A stretch of 64,000 nucleotides of DNA from Thermococcus sp. LS1 (GTDB lineage: Archaea; Methanobacteriota_B; Thermococci; Thermococcales; Thermococcaceae): NCBI RefSeq assembly GCF_012027395.1, contig NZ_SNUJ01000001.1, positions 310,001 through 374,000 on the forward strand, read 5' to 3'. A model generated the notes under the pieces. That model ran no database searches, was not told the origin of the DNA, and was given only the letters and a program-made list of their open reading frames with translations. The position numbers and the translations under genes were made by a program. Below are positions 28,026 to 38,042 of this stretch, piece after piece (the stretch's first letter is position 1; each line of letters starts with the position of its first letter).

Positions 28026-31000
28026 ATGGAGAGGAGATTCATCGAAAGCCCCCGGTTTCCAATCTGGGAGGTCAATGAAAAGAGCCTCAAAGAGAAGGGC
28101 CCGGCAAGGCCGCCGTACTGGGAGATGGTCTTTTACTGGACAAGAAAGCCCCTCATCGGGGCGAGGGCCGTTATCGCCGGTGCACTCCTGCCGGAGGAGA
28201 TTGACGAGAACCGCTTTAAAACTCTCATCGGCTTAAATGAGAAAACCCCTCATCGCGTTAACCCAAAGATTCCCGCAGACCTTGAGAAATACTTCAGGGG
28301 CAAGAAGCTCCTCGACCCCTTCGCGGGCTTTGGTTCAATACCGCTCGAAGGCCTTCGCCTTGGCCTCGACGTCACCGCTGTGGAACTTCTGCCCACGACT
28401 TACGTCTTCCTCAAGGCCGTTCTCGATTATCCGAAAAAGTTCGGAAAGCCCCTCGTGAAGGACGTGGAGAAGTGGGGCAACTGGATTACCGAGCAACTCA
28501 AAAACGACCCCGAAATCAGGGAGCTTTACGATGAGGACGTCGCAGTTTACATCGGCACCTGGGAGGTGAAGTGCCCCCACTGCGGCAGATGGACGCCGGC
28601 AATCGGAAACTACTGGCTCGCCCGCGTAAAGGACAGCAAGGGCTACAAGAGGCTCGCCTACATGAAGCCCGAAAGGAAGGGTGATGAGATCGAGATAAGG
28701 GTGATCGACCTCAACGAGATACTCGGCGATGTTTCGAAGGCGAAGGTGGACACGAAAGCAGGGGAGATTGTCTTTGAGAGCGAGGTTTATGTTAAGAAGG
28801 TGGAGAAGGCAATCAGGGCTGGGAAGCTGAAGGACGACGACGTGAGGATGAGCGGAGATAAGGTCATCTTCAAGGTTCCCCACGCCAACATTGAAGCGAG
28901 AAAGAGCCAGCTCACCTGCCTCGCCTGCGGGAACATCATAAAGTACGCCGATGAGGAGGGCAGGCACTACACGGAGAGGGTCAAGGGCAACAACGAGTTC
29001 TACGTGAAGTTCGCTTTGAAGAAGTACCACGAGGGAGACGAGCGCTTCGCCCGCCAGAGGCTCCTCGTGAAGGTGAAGGTCAAGGACAGGGACTTAATTT
29101 TCGAGCCCGCCAGCAGAGAGGACAACGAGAAACTGTGGAAGGCGAAGGAGAAGGTCAAAGAATTGCTGGAGAAAAAGGACCCGGACGTGCCGATTGAGAG
29201 TATCCCTCTTTACGAAAACCGCCGTATCACTCCAATACTCAGTGCGGAAAGATGGTACCAATTCTTCAACCCCCGCCAGCTCCTCACGCTGATTAAGCTC
29301 GTGAGGCTCATCCGCGAGGTGGGCAAGCGCGTTGAGGAGGAGAAGCTGGAGGAGGGCTGGGGCGAGGAGAGGGCCTTCGAGTACGCGGAGGCGGTGGCGA
29401 CGTACTTGAGCATGGCAATGCTTCGTAGCATGGCATATTCCAACGCAGTAAACACATGGACATCTTCAACGGGTTTTGGGTCTCCACTTGCACTAAAACC
29501 CACAACTGCTCTTCTCAACAGAGGAATCTCGATGAATTGGAACTGGTGTGATACTAATTTTACATATCCATTTGCAGGGAGCTTTGTGAGAGCATTGGAA
29601 GTTATGATGAGGTCCCTCAACTACCTCACCACCGCCCTCGCTCCCTCTTCCCAGAAGACCCTCACCGAGTTGGAGACCAACACGGTGAAAGTTCTCCAGG
29701 GCGACGCGACCTCCCTCGATCTCGGTGAGAAGTTCGACGTCATCGTCACCGACCCGCCGTACGCTGATGATGTCCCCTACACCGAGCTGAGCGACTTCTA
29801 CTACGTCTGGCTCAAGAGGGCCTTAAGCGACTCCGACGGGAGGAAGCTTGTCCCAAGGTTCCATAAGACGGCCTTCTTCAAGAAAATCGGACCGAAATGG
29901 GTTGAGATTAGGGCACAATGGAAAGAGTTTGGGAAAAAGGAAGTCTCATATAACCCCGGAAGATTCGCAGAGAGAAATGACAGAAACGAATTTGCACAGC
30001 AGCACTTTGAGAACCTTTTCAGCCAGGCCTTCGTGGCGATGAGGGAGCACCTCAAGGACGGCGGAATCATCGTTACGTATTACGCCCACACCGACCCGGA
30101 GAGCTGGGCGAACCTCATCGAGGCCGGCTGGAAGAGGGCGAAGCTCCAGATAACGAGGGCGATTCCAATCGGCACGGAATCAAAGACGAGCATTGTGAGC
30201 AGGGGCAAGCTCAGCCTCGACACCTCAATCGTCGCGGTCTGGAGAAAATCCGCCGGAGAGAGAAAGCAGGTTCAAATCTCTGTCCTCAGGAGTGAGATGG
30301 ACGCCAGGGCCAGAGAATCTGCCAGGGAGTTCATCAGGTACGGTTACGCCGGCCTCGACCTGCTTTACGGCGTCATGGCCGCTGTGCTTGAAGAGGTGAC
30401 GAAGTACGGTGAGGTGCTCTCGCCGAAGGGCCCGCTCCCGACTAAGGAGCTCCTCAACGATTACGTTTACCCTGCAACGATAAGGGGCATCATCGAGGCC
30501 ATCGCGGAAATTGAGGAGGGGCAAAGGATAACCTCAAACGAGGCGGTCTTTTACACCGCATACAAGGTGCTCTTTGGCAACAAGACCCTCAAACCCAACG
30601 ACATAATACTCCTCAACCTCGCGACCTTCACCGATTCCAACGGCCTCATAAAGGCGGGAGTGTTAAAGGGGAAGGGCTCGGCCAGCAAGAAGGAGTTTAC
30701 CCTTTACACCCCCGACCTCCTCGGGAAGAAGGCCCTCGATGCCAAGGAGCTCCAGAAGTTCCTCTATGAGAAGGGCCTCAATCCTCTTGAGCCAGAGCCG
30801 AGGAACGCGATTGACGTCCTCCAGCTCCTTGAGTACCATGCATTACTTGGAAAATCCCGCCTTGAGGAGGTTATCGAAAAGCTCAGGAGAAAGTGGAGCG
30901 CTGAAGTTGAGGAAGCCCTCACGATTGCAAGGCTCGTGAGCGAGTATTACACCGCCGTTTACGGCCAGCTCCTGGCCCCGTTGGGTGGCAAGATAAAGGC

Positions 31001-31100
31001 CGGTGAGCGCGATATTGAGAGGGAACTCGAAAAGGACGGCCACTTTGAGGTTCTCCTCATGAGGAGGCTCGTCAGGTACGTTAGGGGTGAAGGACTATGA
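28026..31100 (+). CDS. DUF1156 DNA methyltransferase of a defence operon
   Basis: This 1024-residue protein starts MERRFIESPRFPIWEVN, the DUF1156 signature. Methyltransferase motif I is LLDPFAGFGSIPLEGLRLG at about residues 95-113, while the catalytic DPPY motif (VTDPPYADDVPYTELSDFYY) is at about 575. The 460 residues between include two zinc-binding pairs (CPHCGRW, CLACGN) and should hold the DNA-recognition part. It likely makes an adenine- or cytosine-amino methyl mark on host DNA. The stop overlaps the ATPase start by four bases. Two inner stretches (29410-29610 and 29880-30010) are AT-richer than the rest. Confidence 0.88.
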   Translation: MERRFIESPRFPIWEVNEKSLKEKGPARPPYWEMVFYWTRKPLIGARAVIAGALLPEEIDENRFKTLIGLNEKTPHRVNPKIPADLEKYFRGKKLLDPFAGFGSIPLEGLRLGLDVTAVELLPTTYVFLKAVLDYPKKFGKPLVKDVEKWGNWITEQLKNDPEIRELYDEDVAVYIGTWEVKCPHCGRWTPAIGNYWLARVKDSKGYKRLAYMKPERKGDEIEIRVIDLNEILGDVSKAKVDTKAGEIVFESEVYVKKVEKAIRAGKLKDDDVRMSGDKVIFKVPHANIEARKSQLTCLACGNIIKYADEEGRHYTERVKGNNEFYVKFALKKYHEGDERFARQRLLVKVKVKDRDLIFEPASREDNEKLWKAKEKVKELLEKKDPDVPIESIPLYENRRITPILSAERWYQFFNPRQLLTLIKLVRLIREVGKRVEEEKLEEGWGEERAFEYAEAVATYLSMAMLRSMAYSNAVNTWTSSTGFGSPLALKPTTALLNRGISMNWNWCDTNFTYPFAGSFVRALEVMMRSLNYLTTALAPSSQKTLTELETNTVKVLQGDATSLDLGEKFDVIVTDPPYADDVPYTELSDFYYVWLKRALSDSDGRKLVPRFHKTAFFKKIGPKWVEIRAQWKEFGKKEVSYNPGRFAERNDRNEFAQQHFENLFSQAFVAMREHLKDGGIIVTYYAHTDPESWANLIEAGWKRAKLQITRAIPIGTESKTSIVSRGKLSLDTSIVAVWRKSAGERKQVQISVLRSEMDARARESAREFIRYGYAGLDLLYGVMAAVLEEVTKYGEVLSPKGPLPTKELLNDYVYPATIRGIIEAIAEIEEGQRITSNEAVFYTAYKVLFGNKTLKPNDIILLNLATFTDSNGLIKAGVLKGKGSASKKEFTLYTPDLLGKKALDAKELQKFLYEKGLNPLEPEPRNAIDVLQLLEYHALLGKSRLEEVIEKLRRKWSAEVEEALTIARLVSEYYTAVYGQLLAPLGGKIKAGERDIERELEKDGHFEVLLMRRLVRYVRGEGL

Positions 31101-34100
31101 GGCTCGGTTCCTTTGAGGTCTGGGACGACGTGATGGATGAGGCCCTCGACAAGCAGGTGGCCCCGGAGCTCGGGGACGTTGTGAGCGGAAACGCCCCTGA
31201 GATATACACCGACTCAAGGGAGTTCTTCAGGAGGACTTATTTCACCGACTCGATGCTCGAAATCATCGGCAAGCTCGTCGAGACCCTCGAAGGCGGTGAG
31301 AGGCACAACATCTTCCTCATTTACTCCCTCTTCGGCGGCGGTAAGACCCATACACTCCTCACCCTTTACCACGCCTTCAAAGAGCCGGATGCGATGCTTG
31401 ACCCTGAGGTTCTGGCCGGCCACGACCCTGAGAAGAGGGAGAAAATCAGAGGTCTGGCGGAGAGGATAAAGGCCCTTGGCGGTGTTAAAATCGTCCCAGT
31501 TTACGGCAAGGGCAGGCTCGGCCAGCCGAGCAAGCCCCTTGAGGTCGGGCCGTACAGGGTGAGAACCGTCTGGGGTTACATCGCCCACGCCCTCGGGAGG
31601 TATTACATCGTCGAGAGGGACGACGAGAATGCCACGGTTCCGGAGATTGACACCCTGAGGGAGCTCTTCAGGGGAGAGAGGGTAATCCTTCTCGTTGATG
31701 AGATCGTGGATTACTTCGACAACCTTTACAACTCGGGGAGCGAGGACGACAGGCGTTATGCCAAAAACGTGGATAACTTCTTTGACAGGCTTTCCACGGC
31801 CCTGCTCGGCTCCGGAAGCGCGATGGTCATGACGCTCCCGATGGAGAAAAAGGAGGGCATGTTTGAGGTCGAGAAGGAGTACAACAGGGAGGTCGTCATG
31901 GCCATCTGGGGCGCCGTCAGCAGGGTCGGCGGTTCCGAGCTTTACTCCCCGCTGAGGACTTCTGGAGCGGGCAACGAGCTCGTTGAGGTTCTCAAAAAGA
32001 GGATTTTCAAAGGAGTTGACGACGAGGAGAGGGTTAAGACCCTGACCAGAATGCGCTCGGAGCTTAGCAACACCGACGTCTTCGGCCATGCGCATAACCT
32101 TGAGGACGAGCTCCGGAGGAGTTACCCGTTCCACCCGGAGTACGTGGACGTCCTCAGAACGATAATCGAGAGGACCGGCCTTCAGAGAACGAGGGACATG
32201 CTCAGAATCACGAGAATCGTTGTAAGGGAGCTGGTCAGGAGATACACCGAGACGGGCTTTGCCCCCTCGATGATAATGCCCCACCACATTGACCTCAAAC
32301 ACGAGAAGCTGAGGGGCATGCTGTTCGGCAAGAGCGAGACCTTCATGGATTACGCCACCATCGTTGATACCGACATTGAGAGGGACAAGTTCAAGGACTT
32401 CACCAACCCGGGACTTGCGGAGATAATTCTCAAGTACGTCTTCCTGAGGACGTATCCCTTCGACTCGCCCGTTCCCCTGCCGGGTTTCCCAACGGCTGAC
32501 TCCATCGCGAGGGGTGTTTACGAGCCGAACGAGTTTGACGCCAACAGGTGGCTCCCAACGGACATTGGTGATACCGTTGAGGAGATAACGGCAAGCGTCC
32601 GCTTTGTGTATCTCAACAAGAAGGACAAGGTTCTCTGGTTCTGGCGCGTCGCCAATGTGGCCCAGATGGTGGACAGCAAGGCCAGGGAGCTCCTCGAAAT
32701 GAGGCCCGGTGAGGTGTGGAACGAGCTCGTCAAGTACGTGAACAGGATGGTCAAGGAGAGAAAGAGCCTCACCTCAACGAGGGGGAAGGGGGCAAAGATT
32801 GAGGATCACGTGACGTTCTTTAAGGAGCAGTACATCATCGTGGCGAAGGACCCGCAGGAGTTCCACGACACTCCTGATTACAAGCTCCAGGTGCTCGTGA
32901 GGGACGACGTTGATGAGAGAACTCTGAGGAAGCTGATTTACGCCTATGGAACCGGTACGAGGACGTACAGGAACACGGTCGTTGTCTGTTATCCAGTTGA
33001 GGGAAGCTTTAAACCTCTCCTTGAGACGACGGCGAGGATAATGGCGTGCGATGAGGTCATCAGGGACATCGAGGTCAAATACGGCAAGTTTGGAGAGGAA
33101 GTCGTCAAGATACAGATGAACATGGTGAAGGACATTAGAGGCAAGGCCCTCGAAGACCTTGAGACTCAGATTGTGAACTCCTTCAGAGGGGTGGCTTATC
33201 CAGAGGACGATGAGGTTCGCGTCACCAAGGCCCCGTCCAGCTCAAAGTCAGTCGTTGAGAACGTTTACTCCGCTTTGCTCAGCAAGGGCAAGATCGTGGA
33301 CGAGTTCGACTTTGACTGGCTCGTGGAGACCCTCAGGGGCGTTGGTGTGGAAGTTCTGAGGCCCGAAGGATACAGGGTCTCGGAGCTCATCGCCATAATA
33401 AGAATGAACACGCGCCTGCCAATGATTGAGGACAGCCACATTAGCGAGGCCATAAAGAACGCCGTTCTCGACTTGAGGATCGGCCTTGAGCGCGATGGGG
33501 AAGTGTTCTTCAAGAAGGTTCACAAAGAGGTTCCAAGCTCTGAGGAGGAGGGTAACCCGCCCAGTGCCGTTAAGCCGAGGGACCTAATCCTGCCGAGGGA
33601 GGCCGCCCTTCACAGGCAGGTCTGCAATCTGCTGAAGAAGGAGAAGGATTTAATCGTGCCCAGGGGGGACAAGGACTTCAGGGTGAAGACGTGGTACGAG
33701 GTTTATTCGCCATCATCGGAGATTGGAATTCCGTTGAAGAGCCTCGTAACTGGAGGGGAGGACTGCAAGGTAAAGGACGAGTATTTCGACATGGTTCTCT
33801 GGGGCCACATTGTTGAGAGGAGAAAAGAAGTGCCCGCAGATTGCGAGTTCGATCTGAGTGTCACAGTGTATCAGATATCAGGAAAACCAGGGACGAACGT
33901 GTCAAATGAAATTGTGATAAGACCATACGGAGAGATGCCGTTCTCTTTAGAGCTAACAACTGACTATGGAAGACTTGAACCCAACGAAGTTAGGTTTGAG
34001 AATCCCCAGGAGACTAAAGAAGTAACGGTAACCTGGTACGGCACCATACCTGAACATTCAACAACAGTAACAGTAATAGGAAAGAGTTGCGAGGGGAAGC

Positions 34101-34516
34101 AGAATCCCGTGAAACACGAAGTGAGCTTTAGACTTGTTCCTGAGGTGGATCCCTGTGAGTTTGAAACAAGAGAACTAAAAGAGGAATACATAAACACAAC
34201 CAAGCTGCTCCTTATCAGAGAGCTCAGGGACTTGGAAGCACTAACATCCATGCCAGACACTTTAACTGGCCATATAACCGGAGAACTTGAGATTGCCAAG
34301 TCCGATGGCGTTTACTGGGAAAGTGAATTCGAGAACATCGAGAGAGAAGTCTTTGTGTACATGGTCAGGGAAATGGAAGAATTCTTTGAAGCAAAGGCAG
34401 AGATTAAGGTAAAGTTCTCCCTTCAGGAGCCCCCCATCCTCGATGATATTCTCTTCGAGAAACTCAAAATCCTGAACGGCAAAGTTGTCTTCAAGCTCAG
34501 GAAGGAGGAATGCTGA
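31097..34516 (+). CDS. DUF499 P-loop ATPase of a defence operon
   Basis: The 1139-residue protein begins MRLGSFEVWDDVMDEAL. It has a Walker A loop YSLFGGGKTHTLL (lysine 83) and Walker B VILLVDEIVDYFDN near residue 200, as in DUF499 ATPases found beside DUF1156 methyltransferases. Residues about 905-1020 form an immunoglobulin-like beta domain (DLSVTVYQISGKPGTNV...FENPQETKEVTVTWYG), in DNA visibly richer in A and T than the first 2.7 kb. Translation is coupled at both ends (ATGA with the methyltransferase, TGATG with the next gene). It probably powers or gates the complex. Confidence 0.88.
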   Translation: MRLGSFEVWDDVMDEALDKQVAPELGDVVSGNAPEIYTDSREFFRRTYFTDSMLEIIGKLVETLEGGERHNIFLIYSLFGGGKTHTLLTLYHAFKEPDAMLDPEVLAGHDPEKREKIRGLAERIKALGGVKIVPVYGKGRLGQPSKPLEVGPYRVRTVWGYIAHALGRYYIVERDDENATVPEIDTLRELFRGERVILLVDEIVDYFDNLYNSGSEDDRRYAKNVDNFFDRLSTALLGSGSAMVMTLPMEKKEGMFEVEKEYNREVVMAIWGAVSRVGGSELYSPLRTSGAGNELVEVLKKRIFKGVDDEERVKTLTRMRSELSNTDVFGHAHNLEDELRRSYPFHPEYVDVLRTIIERTGLQRTRDMLRITRIVVRELVRRYTETGFAPSMIMPHHIDLKHEKLRGMLFGKSETFMDYATIVDTDIERDKFKDFTNPGLAEIILKYVFLRTYPFDSPVPLPGFPTADSIARGVYEPNEFDANRWLPTDIGDTVEEITASVRFVYLNKKDKVLWFWRVANVAQMVDSKARELLEMRPGEVWNELVKYVNRMVKERKSLTSTRGKGAKIEDHVTFFKEQYIIVAKDPQEFHDTPDYKLQVLVRDDVDERTLRKLIYAYGTGTRTYRNTVVVCYPVEGSFKPLLETTARIMACDEVIRDIEVKYGKFGEEVVKIQMNMVKDIRGKALEDLETQIVNSFRGVAYPEDDEVRVTKAPSSSKSVVENVYSALLSKGKIVDEFDFDWLVETLRGVGVEVLRPEGYRVSELIAIIRMNTRLPMIEDSHISEAIKNAVLDLRIGLERDGEVFFKKVHKEVPSSEEEGNPPSAVKPRDLILPREAALHRQVCNLLKKEKDLIVPRGDKDFRVKTWYEVYSPSSEIGIPLKSLVTGGEDCKVKDEYFDMVLWGHIVERRKEVPADCEFDLSVTVYQISGKPGTNVSNEIVIRPYGEMPFSLELTTDYGRLEPNEVRFENPQETKEVTVTWYGTIPEHSTTVTVIGKSCEGKQNPVKHEVSFRLVPEVDPCEFETRELKEEYINTTKLLLIRELRDLEALTSMPDTLTGHITGELEIAKSDGVYWESEFENIEREVFVYMVREMEEFFEAKAEIKVKFSLQEPPILDDILFEKLKILNGKVVFKLRKEEC

Positions 34517-35046
34517 TGGAGGGCAGCGTCGAGTACCAGGTGAATCTCAAGTACATCAAGAAGGCCTTCCTCCCAGTAACGCGGGAGCAGAAGCTCGCCG
34601 AGTTCGTGCCGGTGTTCAACGTTATGGGTGCAGGGGAGCAGAAAAAAGTCCCGGGAAAAGTCGAAGCAAGGGCGAGGGTGTACCTCCCCGAATTTCTCAA
34701 TTTTGCCAAGAAGCTGGGGTTTAAGGTCGAAGCAAACGAGAGTCTCCTGAAGTGGCTGAACCTGCCGCCGTCAAAGAGGGAACGGCTGGAGTACAGCGGG
34801 AACAAGCGGATAATCCTGAGAACCAGCGATGATTATGCTTACCTTCGCCTGATGGTTTATGGCGTCGTTATGGCGGTTCTTAAGACGCCGGCGGAGTGGG
34901 GCCAGCTTGAGGAATATGTGCTCGCAATGGAACCGATACAGCTTCGCTTCTGGGCTTCAAGGTTCAAAAACACTTATTGGAAGTACAAGAACCGGAGGAA
35001 GCTTGATTACCTCGCAAGACGCTTCCTGGAGGTGGAGTGGGTTTGA
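34516..35046 (+). CDS. unrecognised small subunit of the defence operon
   Basis: The ATG at 34516 shares a base with the DUF499 stop and has GGAGG seven bases before it, better placed than for the ATG at 34510. The 176-residue product (MEGSVEYQVNLKYIKKAFLP...) is basic at the C-terminus (RFKNTYWKYKNRRKLDYLARRF), with a region KLGFKVEANESLLKWLNLPPSKRERLEY that looks like a helical DNA-binding part. No named family is recognised. Its place between ATPase and helicase, with coupled translation, makes it a likely fixed subunit. Confidence 0.75.
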   Translation: MEGSVEYQVNLKYIKKAFLPVTREQKLAEFVPVFNVMGAGEQKKVPGKVEARARVYLPEFLNFAKKLGFKVEANESLLKWLNLPPSKRERLEYSGNKRIILRTSDDYAYLRLMVYGVVMAVLKTPAEWGQLEEYVLAMEPIQLRFWASRFKNTYWKYKNRRKLDYLARRFLEVEWV

Positions 35047-38042
35047 GTGAGGACATTAAGGGAGCCATTCTGGGGGACGTTCTCCTCCACAGTCCTGCAC
35101 TGTTTTACACCGCCCTAACCGCTCCGGCGAGGAGGCCAATAACCCCGTTCAAGCATCAGTTCCAGCCCCTTTACCACGCCATGATCTCCCGGCCGGTAAG
35201 GATACTCATCGCCGACGAAATCGGGCTGGGGAAGACAGTCCAGGCGCTGGCCATTGCGAGGTATCTTCAGCTGAGGGGTGAGGCCAAGAGAATCCTTGTC
35301 CTCGTGCCGAAGATTCTCCGCGAGCAGTGGAAACAGGAGATAAGAAGGGTTGGGGGCTTTCCAACCGTAATCGAGAACGGTCGCGAGGTCGAGAGCAAGC
35401 TGAGGAACACGTACGGATACACGGTCGTCTCAATTGATCTTGCCAAGAGGTCTCCCCATCGCGAGAGGTTCCTCGATATTAAGTGGGACTTGATAATCGT
35501 TGATGAGGTTCACAACGTTACCCTCGGCACCCAGAGGTACGAGTTCCTTAGGGCCCTTGTTGAGAAGGGCGGAGGGGACCTCAACCTGATTTTCCTTTCC
35601 GCGACGCCCCACCGGGGCAATCCCAAAGATTATCTCGCAAGGATTGCCCTCCTTGACCCGACTCTTACCGACCAGTATCAGAAACTTGACAAGCCGGGTT
35701 TTTACAGCAAAACTCGGGATACGCTCGTCATGAGAAGGACCAAAAAGGTCGTCAACGAGCTTGAGGGTAGGGAAGTCTTCAAGAAGTGTTATTTTGGGGC
35801 AGTTGTCGTTGAGATAAGCGACGCTGAAAGGGCCTTTTTCGATAAGCTCGATAAAGCACTCTTCGAGATGATAAAGGGTGCCAGGGAGAATTCTCCAGAG
35901 GCCCTTCTCGCGGTTCTTGTCAGGAAGAGGGCTTCATCGAGTTATGAAGCGGCGGTAAAGACAATCAGTAAGATTGCTGAGAGTGCAAACTCTGAAGGGA
36001 GCGGGAAGGCAGAAAAGGTTAGCAAATACATTAAAAGTCTCTTTGGCCTCGGTTATGATGAGATTGAGCTGGAGGACTTCAACGAGCTTGACGATGCCGT
36101 TGAGAAGATAATCGAGGAGTACTCGCCTTTGCTCGACAGGAAACAGGTGGAGTCATTCAGGGGACTTCTTGAGTTAGCAAAGCAAATCAAAGAGAGGGAC
36201 AGTAAGCTCCAAATGGTGGCGGAGATTGCCGCGTATCATATCAGGCAAGGGGAGAAGGTGATAATCTTCACGGAGTTCAAGGACACGCTGGAATACATAA
36301 AGCGGAAGCTTCCCAAGATTCTGGCCGACGAGTACGGCGTTAGGCTGGAAGGCCGTGAGATTTCCTTCCTTTACGGGGGAATGTCGAGCAGAGAAGTGGA
36401 AGAACAGATGGCCAGGTTTGAGCAGCATGGGAAACTTTTAATCTCAACTGACGTTGCCTCCGAAGGTTTGAACCTCCAGATTGCCAGCGTTGTCATAAAT
36501 TACGAGGCTCCATGGAGTCCGATAAAGCTCGAACAGAGGGTCGGGAGGATATGGAGGCTCAGTCAGCCGAGGGAGACAACCGCTTACACCCTGTTCCTGG
36601 CGGCAGAGACCGACCTGTACGTTCTGGAGAACCTTTACCAGAAGATTATGAACATAACTGAAGCCATTGGAAGTGGGCCACGCCTTGGCAAGCCGGTTTT
36701 CGGAAAACAAATGTTCTCTGGGGATTTTGAGGCACTGTGGAAGGAAGAAGCCTCCGAAGGGGGTGCCAAGGGAGAAGGGCCTTCCGAGTATGACCTTGTG
36801 ATTGCGTCAATAAAGAGGGAACTTACAGGTTACGCTGGTGCAATAATACACACCCTGAAGAGTCTCCGACAGAACATTGAGAAAATGATTCCTTCTGACA
36901 CAGCAAAGCAGGTTCAGGAGGAGCTTGAGCATATACTCACTCCGAGAGACTTTGACAGGGACGCGGTCTCCGAAGTGCTGAGGGCTTATCTCACTGAGGT
37001 TCTTGGGAAGAGGAACATTCCCGAAATTTCCCCGATTCTTCATGGTGTCGTTAAGGAAGGCCCCTCAAGCCTAATGCCAATGAAGATTGGTGTTAAGGGC
37101 AGGGATGGCGTTGAATACCTTTATTTTGTAAGGTTAGTTGACGAGAAAGATGGCCGGGAGTTCCATCGTTATCCTGTCCTCGTAAGGAGGAACGGGGGGA
37201 AGCTTGAGTTCCTTTATGGCGTTGACCTGTTGAAGCACCTTATTGGGGTGTTCTCGCAGGAGTTCGTTGTTATTGGCCGGCCCGAACCCACCATGGAAGA
37301 GCATTTAATATCTTCCCAGCTCAGGACGCTCGCAAGGGACGGTTTTTACAGGCCCAGGACAAAGTACAGAAATTACGAGCGGGCATTTTCAAGGGGCAAA
37401 CTGAAGAAGGGGCGCCTCTTCAAGAACACGAAAATTGAGACAACCGAGGTACTAAGGATCGAGGGCATCAGCGAGGAGAGGTTCAACATACTAAAGTATG
37501 TTCCCAGTGGGATTCTCGACGTTTATGGGCTCTCGGAGAAAGACGTGGAACCGCCCACCGATGAATACAAGCGCATAACCGAGAGGAACTTCGTGCCCCT
37601 GGAGGATATCCTGAAGAGCGAACGGAAGGCGATGGAGATCGTCATGGAGCTTGAGAAGAAAAGGTTGGAAAAGAAGTATGGCCCCGGTGGAGGCTGGGAA
37701 GTCAAAGACGTCTCATTGAAGGAACATTATGACATCAAGGTCGTTGAGCCCGAGGGAGAAAGGTACATTGAGGTTAAGGGTCACAAGCCGCTCCTGCTTA
37801 CGGCAGAGGTCACCCCTGCGGAGTATGAATTCGCGACGGACTCCAAAAACGTTGATAAGTACTGGATTTATATCGTCGCAAACCTCGGAAAGAAAAAGCC
37901 GGTCATATTGAAGGTTTTCAGGCCTTTTGAGAGGGATGCCAGGGTTTATGCAGTCCTCGAAGATGGGAAGGAAGTTGAGATTACCGGAAAGGTCAGCGTC
38001 AACATTGAGAACAAGATTCGAAAGGTGCTCTCGGTGGGGTAA
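35037..38042 (+). CDS. SNF2/RapA-type helicase with C-terminal DUF3883 domain
   Basis: About 1000 residues. Helicase motifs are complete: ADEIGLGKTVQALAIA (Walker A), IIVDEVHN (DExH), FLSATPHRGN, IIFTEFKDTLEYI and TDVASEGLNLQ...LEQRVGRIWRLSQ. The C-terminal 120 residues match DUF3883, a PD-(D/E)xK-like domain, with GERYIEVKGHK near residue 900. It should move along or unwind DNA and may cut it. The GTG at 35037 lies only two bases after GGAGGTG, so the TTG at 35043 is a real alternative start. It overlaps the preceding stop. Confidence 0.9.
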   Translation: MGLSEDIKGAILGDVLLHSPALFYTALTAPARRPITPFKHQFQPLYHAMISRPVRILIADEIGLGKTVQALAIARYLQLRGEAKRILVLVPKILREQWKQEIRRVGGFPTVIENGREVESKLRNTYGYTVVSIDLAKRSPHRERFLDIKWDLIIVDEVHNVTLGTQRYEFLRALVEKGGGDLNLIFLSATPHRGNPKDYLARIALLDPTLTDQYQKLDKPGFYSKTRDTLVMRRTKKVVNELEGREVFKKCYFGAVVVEISDAERAFFDKLDKALFEMIKGARENSPEALLAVLVRKRASSSYEAAVKTISKIAESANSEGSGKAEKVSKYIKSLFGLGYDEIELEDFNELDDAVEKIIEEYSPLLDRKQVESFRGLLELAKQIKERDSKLQMVAEIAAYHIRQGEKVIIFTEFKDTLEYIKRKLPKILADEYGVRLEGREISFLYGGMSSREVEEQMARFEQHGKLLISTDVASEGLNLQIASVVINYEAPWSPIKLEQRVGRIWRLSQPRETTAYTLFLAAETDLYVLENLYQKIMNITEAIGSGPRLGKPVFGKQMFSGDFEALWKEEASEGGAKGEGPSEYDLVIASIKRELTGYAGAIIHTLKSLRQNIEKMIPSDTAKQVQEELEHILTPRDFDRDAVSEVLRAYLTEVLGKRNIPEISPILHGVVKEGPSSLMPMKIGVKGRDGVEYLYFVRLVDEKDGREFHRYPVLVRRNGGKLEFLYGVDLLKHLIGVFSQEFVVIGRPEPTMEEHLISSQLRTLARDGFYRPRTKYRNYERAFSRGKLKKGRLFKNTKIETTEVLRIEGISEERFNILKYVPSGILDVYGLSEKDVEPPTDEYKRITERNFVPLEDILKSERKAMEIVMELEKKRLEKKYGPGGGWEVKDVSLKEHYDIKVVEPEGERYIEVKGHKPLLLTAEVTPAEYEFATDSKNVDKYWIYIVANLGKKKPVILKVFRPFERDARVYAVLEDGKEVEITGKVSVNIENKIRKVLSVG

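Noticed and set aside
31214-32302. 362-residue open frame on the minus strand
   Set aside because: It is the complement of the DUF499 ATPase gene, which has clear motifs and coupling.
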